Shown here in pieces: positions 58,612 to 64,000 of a stretch of DNA of 64,000 nt. Where the stretch lies: the NCBI RefSeq assembly GCF_000966285.1, contig NZ_KQ031391.1:1508378-1572377 (forward strand), in the 5' to 3' direction. Origin of the DNA: Pseudofrankia sp. DC12. GTDB taxonomy: Bacteria > Actinomycetota > Actinomycetes > Frankiales > Frankiaceae. The notes below the pieces were generated by a model. That model ran no database searches. It saw only the letters and a program-made list of their open reading frames with translations, and was not told where the DNA came from. Each line of letters starts with the position of its first letter. The first letter of the stretch is position 1. Both the position numbers and the translations under genes were made by a program.

Positions 58612-58827
58612 TCACGCGCCGCCCGGGTGGCTGCCGATCAGCGTTCTCGCCCGCCGATAGGCGCCACCCGCCTGCGCGGAGACGATGCCAGCGACGCTCT
58701 GCACCTCCGGGCGATCCCACACGAGGCGGGCCTGCCGGGTGATCTCGTCATAGCTCTCGCGGCCCGCGCGCGTGCCGAGCACGTAGCCGAGCCCGAACGC
58801 GACGGCAACCGTGGGGCGGATCCGCAT
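58612..58827 (-). CDS. Small YtxH-like membrane-associated protein
   Basis: A 71-residue protein from ATG 58827 (MRIRPTVAVAFGLGYVLGTR). One hydrophobic segment at residues about 5-18 ends in GYVLGTRAGRESYDEI, a pattern of actinobacterial YtxH-like proteins (GYxxGxxAGRxRY). The rest is helical (ITRQARLVWDRPEVQSVAGI). Its stop is 7 bases before the HxlR start. Function unknown. Confidence 0.75.
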   Translation of the reverse strand: MRIRPTVAVAFGLGYVLGTRAGRESYDEITRQARLVWDRPEVQSVAGIVSAQAGGAYRRARTLIGSHPGGA

Positions 58828-59194
58828 GCTGCCTCCCGAGGACTGGGCCGAGCAAGGTAGGCGACGCTGAGCTCGGTGGAGCCCTGTGACGTCGACCGGG
58901 TCAGCTGGCCTGCGTACAACCTCCACCCGGACGGGACGGGTCGAGCCTGCGCGCGGCCCACCCCGACCACAACGGACCTTACCCACCTGCACCGACAACT
59001 CCAGGCCCGATCGTCGGCCCCCGTCGAGGACACCGGCCACCGACAGCCCGGCAACGAGCCGTCAACGCGCACCTACCCCACCACCGAACCGCCCGAACCT
59101 CCGGTAAGCTGACTGACGTCGACCCAGGCCGAAGCAAGATCCCTCCGCAAGATCCTCCCGGAGGCGGACGCATCGGTAGAATCGACGCGAACGG
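58828..59194. other. Intergenic region before tRNA-Asn
   Basis: No gene recognised. tagaat at 59177-59182 could be the -10 box of the tRNA gene; no clear -35 box is seen. A short direct repeat gcaagatcc occurs near 59135-59160. Confidence 0.4.
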
Positions 59195-59267
59195 TCCTGC
59201 GTAGCTCAATTGGCAGAGCAGCCGGCTGTTAACCGGCAGGTTATAGGTTCGAGTCCTATCGCAGGAG
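59195..59267 (+). tRNA. tRNA-Asn (anticodon GTT)
   Basis: A 73-base cloverleaf without encoded CCA. The acceptor tcctgcg pairs with cgcagga with discriminator g; the D arm includes gctcaattggcagagc; the anticodon arm gccgg-ctgttaa-ccggc gives GTT; the T arm reads ataggttcgagtcctat. All four stems pair fully. Confidence 0.97.
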
Positions 59268-59594
59268 CCTGACCAGCACGTTTGTATGATTCTTTGAGTC
59301 ATTGATCATGCGGGTACCGCTTTGTTCGTCGGCCAGCACCCGTCGTCGGCACCTTTCACGATCTTGCGCGAGCACCACCGCTGCGCCCTTTGTGGCACGC
59401 GCCGCATTATCTGATCATGGGCCGGGAGGCGCCGCGGACAGGTCCCCGCGAGCCGTCGGCGACGTCGCGAAGGGCGCACCGGACGGGCGCGACGCGAGTG
59501 GCGCCCATGGACGTGGTGTACGGATTGCGATCGCCCGCTGGCCTGCTGGAGTGGCGGTCCGTGAACTGAAACGGCCACCAGGCCCTGGTGTGGA
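59268..59594. other. Non-coding region downstream of tRNA-Asn
   Basis: About 330 bases with no recognised gene. The first 80 bases are AT-rich (tttgtatgattctttgagtc), the rest GC-rich. I found no copy of the tRNA 3' end and no integrase, so there is no sign of an integrated element here. Confidence 0.45.
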
Positions 59595-60698
59595 TCAGGC
59601 CGCCGCGCTGGCGTCCACGTAGCGCGGAAGTACCCCGACGCCACCGGCCAGTGTTACGACGTCGGGCGGTGCGGCCACCAGTTCGGCGCCAGTCCCTACG
59701 GTCGCGCGGATGAGCGCCGCGTCGGCTGGTTCCTCGCGGGGATGGCCCACCCCGATGGACCGCAGGTCCTGCGCCGTGAGGGCAAGGTGCGTCGGCTCCG
59801 GTCCTACCCACAGCGGCCGGGTGAACGCTGCGGGAGGGTTGACCAGCAGTGCCTGTGCCTGGCCGCGCCGCAGTGCGGCGACGGTCGCGGCCATGCCCTC
59901 GACGGCCTGGGGATGTCGCGCCCGCTGCGCCAGAAAAACGTTGACCATCGTCCGGTCTCGATGGCCCAGGCGGCCGTGGAACACGTCCCGGAGGGTGTCC
60001 TCCAGCAGCGCCCGGCCGCCCGCGGTTCCCGCGAACTCGGCGTCGGCCTCGACCGTCGCGGCGCGCAACACTCTCGGTAGCTGGTGAAGCAGGTCGCGAC
60101 GTGCCCACATGTCCCCGGCCAGGACGATCATTTCGCTGCCGTGGGCACCGGCCAGGTCCTCGAGCTGGGCAACGACCTCGGCGGCCCGGGAGCGCCATTG
60201 GGCGGCCTGTAGCTGCCAGCGGCAGCGTAGGCCTGGCGAGGCCGCGCTCGTGGGCCAGCGACCGGTCTCGACTTCCACGTCGATGCAGGTCTCTGCCTGC
60301 CTGGTCGCGCCCCGTTGGCTGCGGATGACCAGGACGGCCACGTAGGGGATGTCCGGGGCATGTGCGATCGCGAGCCGCATCATGTCTGGAAGAGGACCGT
60401 ACCGGGCGCTGTCCCGCGCCGGCGGTTCGGCTAGCTCCTCGACCAGCGCGAGCCGGTCCTGCGCCGCGACGATCGCCTGGCCGTGCCGGCCGGATACTTC
60501 CAGGTCGCAGCCGACCGCCGCCGCGGCGGCGGTGATCGCTGCCGGGTCGGCGCCCTGGCTCCGCAGGTCGTCGCGCAGGTGCCGCCAGCGCAGCTCCACG
60601 GCCTTGCGCGGGTCGTCGACGTCAGTGGAGGTGTCCAGGTAGGCACAGGCGTAGGGGCCGGGTCGTGCGTAGACCGGGTCGAGGAAGGACAGTTTCAC
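59595..60698 (-). CDS. eRF1-like (Vms1/Rv2629-type) protein
   Basis: A 367-residue protein. GTG 60698 (MKLSFLDPVYARPGPYACAY) has gaaggag upstream and overlaps the stop of the truncated acyltransferase (GTGA). The N-terminal domain YACAYLDTSTDVDDPRKAVE, the middle VAVLVIRSQRGATRQAETCI and VVAQLEDLAGAHGSEMIVLA then GDMWARRDLLHQLPRVLRAA follow the bacterial/archaeal eRF1 (baeRF) and Vms1 fold. The equivalent of the catalytic GGQ/Q loop is not evident. Mycobacterial Rv2629, of the DosR dormancy regulon, belongs to this group and sits among similar neighbours, suggesting ribosome rescue or silencing under stress. Confidence 0.78.
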   Translation of the reverse strand: MKLSFLDPVYARPGPYACAYLDTSTDVDDPRKAVELRWRHLRDDLRSQGADPAAITAAAAAVGCDLEVSGRHGQAIVAAQDRLALVEELAEPPARDSARYGPLPDMMRLAIAHAPDIPYVAVLVIRSQRGATRQAETCIDVEVETGRWPTSAASPGLRCRWQLQAAQWRSRAAEVVAQLEDLAGAHGSEMIVLAGDMWARRDLLHQLPRVLRAATVEADAEFAGTAGGRALLEDTLRDVFHGRLGHRDRTMVNVFLAQRARHPQAVEGMAATVAALRRGQAQALLVNPPAAFTRPLWVGPEPTHLALTAQDLRSIGVGHPREEPADAALIRATVGTGAELVAAPPDVVTLAGGVGVLPRYVDASAAA

Positions 60699-61006
60699 GG
60701 CGGCTCCTTCGTCAGCACGCAGCACTCGCCATCAAGGACTTCGCGCCTGGCCGCCGCTACCGGCCGCCTCCCGGACGCCCCATCAGCCGGGAAGATTCCC
60801 ATGTGGCCCAGAGGCACCTCAACCAGCCGCTCCCGCAGCGGCGGGACCAGCGGTAGCCGCTCGGCGACATGATCCAACAGCCATCCGACGGTGAGCTCGC
60901 TGCCTGCCCCGCTGGGGTCGTACAGGGCCAGGCCTGCGACGTCGCCGAAGGTGCGTCCGTTCTCCCACGCGAGGAACTGAGCGCCGAGCGGGGTCATCTG
61001 CCGCAT
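60695..61006 (-). CDS. Truncated WS/DGAT acyltransferase (N-terminal 70 residues only)
   Basis: A 103-residue ORF from ATG 61006 with aggtgaggc upstream. MRQMTPLGAQFLAWENGRTF, GDVAGLALYDPSG and LPLVPPLRERLVEVPLGHM match the start of wax ester synthase/diacylglycerol acyltransferases (about 460 residues), including the SLDAxFL-like first strand. After VEVPLGHM the sequence (FPADGASGRRPVAAARREVL) is unrelated, and the catalytic HHxxxDG motif is absent. Its stop overlaps the next GTG, so it is translated ahead of the eRF1-like gene. It is either a decayed gene or a leader kept for coupling. Confidence 0.65.
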   Translation of the reverse strand: MRQMTPLGAQFLAWENGRTFGDVAGLALYDPSGAGSELTVGWLLDHVAERLPLVPPLRERLVEVPLGHMGIFPADGASGRRPVAAARREVLDGECCVLTKEPP

Positions 61007-61140
61007 GGCTGCCTCACCTGAGTCAGTAACGCCGGGTAGCCGTCAGGGGTACCTGGAACCATGCCCTCATCCGTGGCGCGGTGAACCCGGCCAGCCGTGG
61101 CCGAGGCGCGGATAACGGGTTGACGACGATCCGCGGGTGG

Positions 61141-62508
61141 TCAGCCGCCGCGATGGGCCCCGACGAGGCCGAGGTGGTGGATGAACCAGTCGCGGGCGAG
61201 GTCGGCTACGGTCTCCAGCGCGCCCGGCTCGGAGAACAGGTGGGTGGCCTCCGGGACGACGGCGACCCTGCTTTCGCACTGCAGTACCGCCTGGGCCTGG
61301 TTGTTGAGCTCGAGGACGAGGTCGTCGTCGCCACCGACGATGAGCAGGGTCGGGGCGCGGACGGCCGCCAGTCGCGAGACGGCAAGATCGGGCCGGCCGC
61401 CCCGGGAGACGACGGCAGCGATATCGGAGCCGGGCTCGGCGGCAGCCCACAGCGCAGCGGCGGCGCCGGTGCTGGCCCCGAAGTAGCCGACCGGCAGACC
61501 GCCGACGTCGGGCTGGCCGCGCAGCCAGCCGGTCACGTCGACGAGCCGGTGAGCGAGCAGGCGGATGTCGAACACGTTGGCCCGGTCAACCTCTTCGGCC
61601 GGGGTGAGCAGGTCGAACAACAGCGTCGCGAACCCGGCGGCGGCCAGTACGTCGGCGACGTAGCGGTTACGGGGGCTGTGCCGGCTGCTGCCGCTGCCAT
61701 GCGCGAACACAACCGCGCCGCGGGCTCCGCCGGGAACGGTGAGCCGGCCAGCCAGGCGGACCGGGACAGCCGGGATGTCGACCTCGACGTTCCGGACGGG
61801 CGAACGGGTCACGGTGGCAGGAGCAGGAGGGTCAGGGGCCGTAGCCGCAGCGGCCATGGGAGCGGGTGGTGCCGTCGCTGCGGCCAGGTCCAGGAGGTGT
61901 ACCACTTCGTCGTCGGGGGTCTGGGAGAAGTCGTCATAGAACTGGCCGATCCCGAAGAACGCCTCCGGGGTGTACAGGCAGACGACCTCGTCCGCGTCCC
62001 GGCGCAGCTGGCCGATCCGGTCCGGTGGCGCGACCGGAGCCGCGAGCACGACCCGGGCCGCACCGACGGCACGGACAATTTGACAGGCCGCGGACGCGGT
62101 CGACCCGGTGGCGATCCCGTCGTCGACCACGATCACGACGCGGCCGGCCAGCGGCACACGCGGACGGGAGCCGCGGAACCGGCGGGCTCGGCGGTCCAGT
62201 TCCTCCCGCTCACGCGCCTCAATGGCGGAGAACTCCTGCGAGGTGATGTCCGCCAGCCGCACGACCTGGTCGTTGACCACCCGGATGCCGCCCTCGGCGA
62301 TGGCGCCCATCGCGAGCTCGGGTTGGAAGGGTACGCCGAGCTTACGCACCAGGATGACGTCCAGCGGGGCACCCAGAGCCCGCGCGACCTGGTAGGCGAC
62401 AGGGACGCCACCACGAGGCAGCCCGACAACAACGACATCCTGCCCCTGCAGATACGCCAGCCTCCGGCCGAGCTGCCGACCGGCGTCCACGCGGTCACGG
62501 AAAGTCAT
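61141..62508 (-). CDS. Phosphoribosyltransferase / dienelactone hydrolase-like fusion protein
   Basis: A 455-residue two-domain protein. Residues 1-205 are a type I phosphoribosyltransferase: DVVVVGLPRGGVPVAYQVAR, ELAMGAIAEGGIRVVNDQVV, and the PRPP loop RVVIVVDDGIATGSTASAAC. A 40-residue Ala/Pro linker follows. Residues 245-450 are an alpha/beta hydrolase: GAVVFAHGSGSSRHSPRNRY, VGYFGASTGAAAALWAAAEP (nucleophile Ser in GASTG), TLLIVGGDDDLVLELNNQAQ (Asp) and VPEATHLFSEPGALETVADL (His). The same fusion is Rv0571c-like in mycobacteria, a DosR-regulon gene. Role unknown; its neighbours suggest a dormancy or hypoxia setting. Confidence 0.88.
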   Translation of the reverse strand: MTFRDRVDAGRQLGRRLAYLQGQDVVVVGLPRGGVPVAYQVARALGAPLDVILVRKLGVPFQPELAMGAIAEGGIRVVNDQVVRLADITSQEFSAIEAREREELDRRARRFRGSRPRVPLAGRVVIVVDDGIATGSTASAACQIVRAVGAARVVLAAPVAPPDRIGQLRRDADEVVCLYTPEAFFGIGQFYDDFSQTPDDEVVHLLDLAAATAPPAPMAAAATAPDPPAPATVTRSPVRNVEVDIPAVPVRLAGRLTVPGGARGAVVFAHGSGSSRHSPRNRYVADVLAAAGFATLLFDLLTPAEEVDRANVFDIRLLAHRLVDVTGWLRGQPDVGGLPVGYFGASTGAAAALWAAAEPGSDIAAVVSRGGRPDLAVSRLAAVRAPTLLIVGGDDDLVLELNNQAQAVLQCESRVAVVPEATHLFSEPGALETVADLARDWFIHHLGLVGAHRGG

Positions 62509-62569
62509 GCTCCACGCCTCTCACCGCCGAATGTTCTGCCACCAGGTACCGGCCGCTTCCCCGGCCGCC

Positions 62570-62587
62570 GCAGGTCGTATGACCTGC
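62570..62587. promoter_or_regulatory. Palindrome upstream of the phosphoribosyltransferase fusion
   Basis: gcaggtc and gacctgc form perfect arms 4 bases apart (gtat), 62 bases before the start at 62508. A second, weaker dyad (gtcag / ctgac) lies about 40 bases further upstream. It is not a clear DosR box. The rest of 62509-62896 holds no recognised gene. Confidence 0.5.
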
Positions 62588-62896
62588 CCGCGACCGTGGA
62601 CGGGTCGGCAGTCAGGACGTTTCTGACCTGCCCATGCCGGCCAGACACCCCTCAGGTGGTCGTCCCCAGTTCCCGGGCGCCGACACTCGCGGCGATCAGA
62701 TCTGCGCCGCGCGACCCGGGGCTGGCGGGGCAACGCCTGTCGAGCTCCAGCGTCAACGTGGCCGCCGGCCGTGGTGCGGCGCCGGCCATGCGCTGTCCGC
62801 GGGCCTCGGGTGACGTGCAGGACGTCAGCTACGGCGGGCCGGTAGTCACCCCTGGAGGGATGTGTCGCGCGGTTCCTTCACCTATCGTCTGGTCCC

Positions 62897-63874
62897 GTGA
62901 GGCATCAGGTTGTAGACGCCCGGGGGACGCGGATCCACTGTGTCGAGGAGGGGTCCGGGCCGTTAGTGCTGTTCGTCCACGGGTTCCCCGAGTCGTGGTA
63001 CTCGTGGCGTCACCAGCTGCCGGCGGTCGCCGCGGCCGGCTTTCGCGCTGTGGCGATCGACGTCCGAGGGTACGGAAGGTCCTCCGCCCCCCTTGAGATC
63101 GGGGCGTACGGAATGCTCCAGCACGTCAACGACAACCTCGGGGTCGTGGAGCGGCTCACCGGCCGGGGCTCACCGGCGATCATCGTCGGCCACGACTGGG
63201 GGGCGCCCATCGCCGCCCACTCGGCCCTGTTGCGGCCGGACATCTTCACGGCGGTAGCGCTGCTCAGCGTCCCCTACAGCCCGCCGGGCGGTCGTCGGCC
63301 CACCGATGCCTTCGCCGAGATAGGGAGGCTGGCCGGCCCGGACGAGGAGTTCTACATCAACTACTTCCAGGAGCCGGGACGGGCCGAGCGCGAGATCGAG
63401 ATCGACGTCCGGTCCTGGCTGCTCGGCTGCTACATCGCGTCGTCAGCTGACGGGGAGGCATCGACGCCGGCCGAAAAGACCGCCATCACCGTGGCGCGCG
63501 GAAAAATGATGCGGGACCGCTTTCCCACCCCCGACCGCCTCCCTGCCTGGCTCACCGAGAACGACCTGGATTTCTATGTCGAGGAGTTCGAACGGACCGG
63601 GTTCCGGGGAGCCCTCAACCGCTACCGCAACGTTGACCGGGACTGGCAGGACCTCCAGCCCTGGAGAGGCGCACCCCTCCGGGTTCCCTCCCTCTTCATC
63701 GCCGGCGAGCAGGACAGTCCGACCCAGTGGGGAGGCCGAGCCATCGCCCGCTTCCCCGACACCCTGCCAGGCCTGCGCGGCAGCCACATCCTCCCCGGTT
63801 GCGGCCACTGGGTTCAGCAGGAACGAGCCGATGAGGCCAACCGCCTCCTCGTGAACTGGCTGAAAACCCTGTAG
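62897..63874 (+). CDS. Alpha/beta-fold epoxide hydrolase-like enzyme
   Basis: A 325-residue protein from GTG 62897 (MRHQVVDARGTRIHCVEEGS). The oxyanion motif is LVLFVHGFPESWYSWRHQLP, then VAIDVRGYGRSSAP, the nucleophile elbow AIIVGHDWGAPIAAHSALLR (Asp in GHDWG), a cap domain (YINYFQEPGRAEREIEIDVR; LDFYVEEFERTGFRGALNRY, with Tyr candidates), and the catalytic Asp/His in FIAGEQDSP and HILPGCGHWVQQER. These are the marks of soluble epoxide hydrolases, which open an epoxide to a diol through an ester to Asp. Single gene, about 390 bases from the divergent fusion gene. Confidence 0.9.
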   Translation: MRHQVVDARGTRIHCVEEGSGPLVLFVHGFPESWYSWRHQLPAVAAAGFRAVAIDVRGYGRSSAPLEIGAYGMLQHVNDNLGVVERLTGRGSPAIIVGHDWGAPIAAHSALLRPDIFTAVALLSVPYSPPGGRRPTDAFAEIGRLAGPDEEFYINYFQEPGRAEREIEIDVRSWLLGCYIASSADGEASTPAEKTAITVARGKMMRDRFPTPDRLPAWLTENDLDFYVEEFERTGFRGALNRYRNVDRDWQDLQPWRGAPLRVPSLFIAGEQDSPTQWGGRAIARFPDTLPGLRGSHILPGCGHWVQQERADEANRLLVNWLKTL

Positions 63875-64000
63875 GCGTGCCGCTGAAGACGCGGCTCAGA
63901 ACTGACCGGCCCTGCGGCGCGCCTTGCGTTCGGCTGCTCGCGGGTCAGGGCTATCTCCTTGATCGTCGGACGATCACAGACCGCCTCGCTGCGCCGACCC
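63875..64000. other. Window end, no gene recognised
   Basis: The last 126 bases have no recognisable gene end or start on either strand. Confidence 0.4.

Noticed and set aside
59195-59594. tRNA-Asn as an integration site
   Set aside because: No integrase gene and no repeated tRNA 3' end were found within the window.
62509-62896. DosR box upstream of the phosphoribosyltransferase fusion
   Set aside because: The palindrome gcaggtc-gtat-gacctgc does not fit the TTSGGGACTWWAGTCCCSAA consensus.

Overview
The window is very high-GC DNA from a filamentous-type actinobacterium. A Frankiaceae (Frankia/Pseudofrankia-like) source is the best guess, though this is inference. It rests on codon bias, frequent GTG/TTG starts, a conservon (cvn) operon, an S-adenosyl methyltransferase of the DUF574 type, PPOX/F420-type flavoproteins, an actinobacterial HelR, and a WXG100/EccC-like secretion set. 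No plasmid, phage or IS backbone is visible.

Layout. 1-2.6 kb: the 5' part of an HrpB helicase gene, a small membrane protein, and a Ser/Thr kinase with a probable frameshift. 2.7-12.4 kb: a type I restriction-modification locus with hsdR, two hsdS genes, one intact hsdM, a 44-residue internally deleted hsdM relic, and an HTH-methylase-TRD fusion. 12.6-18.2 kb: a methyltransferase, a HelR-type RNA polymerase helicase behind a rifamycin-associated element, a cobalamin riboswitch driving bluB, a PPOX protein and a DUF574 methyltransferase. 18.3-21.8 kb: an S51-like peptidase and a lactate monooxygenase among truncated gene remnants. 21.8-28.3 kb: a divergent acyl-CoA/steroid-type beta-oxidation block (thiolase, acyl-CoA ligase, crotonase, two acyl-CoA dehydrogenases) with a KstR-like operator. 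28.3-29 kb: more remnants. 29.1-34.7 kb: a conservon (CvnA-D) extended by an unknown 111-residue protein and a thioesterase-like protein lacking its nucleophile serine. 35-40.8 kb: regulators, a PaiB-like protein, a PolA-like polymerase and an ArsR-SRPBCC pair. 41.2-52.4 kb: a type VII secretion/polymorphic toxin island (helical proteins, WXG100, a 1569-residue Rhs toxin with ParB-like C-terminus, an immunity candidate, and an FHA-EccC ATPase facing them). 52.6-56.8 kb: a DUF4389 membrane protein, a TrkA-type K+ channel and a siderophore-interacting flavoprotein. 56.9-57.7 kb: a mosaic of broken genes. 57.8-63.9 kb: a GNAT protein, an HxlR regulator, a YtxH-like protein, tRNA-Asn, a dormancy-like group (eRF1-like protein, truncated WS/DGAT, phosphoribosyltransferase-hydrolase fusion) and an epoxide-hydrolase-like enzyme.

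Two themes stand out. First, deletion scars recur: at least seven places hold gene ends whose other parts are missing, one with a clear 5-bp microhomology junction. Second, several inverted repeats sit at promoters (27.05, 15.6, 17.3, 18.3, 39.3, 55.9 and 56.9 kb), giving testable regulatory predictions. The strongest candidates for undescribed biology are the conservon with the serine-less thioesterase, the collapsed second hsdM between two specificity genes, and the Rhs/WXG100/EccC island. All family assignments are from reading protein motifs; no database search was run.
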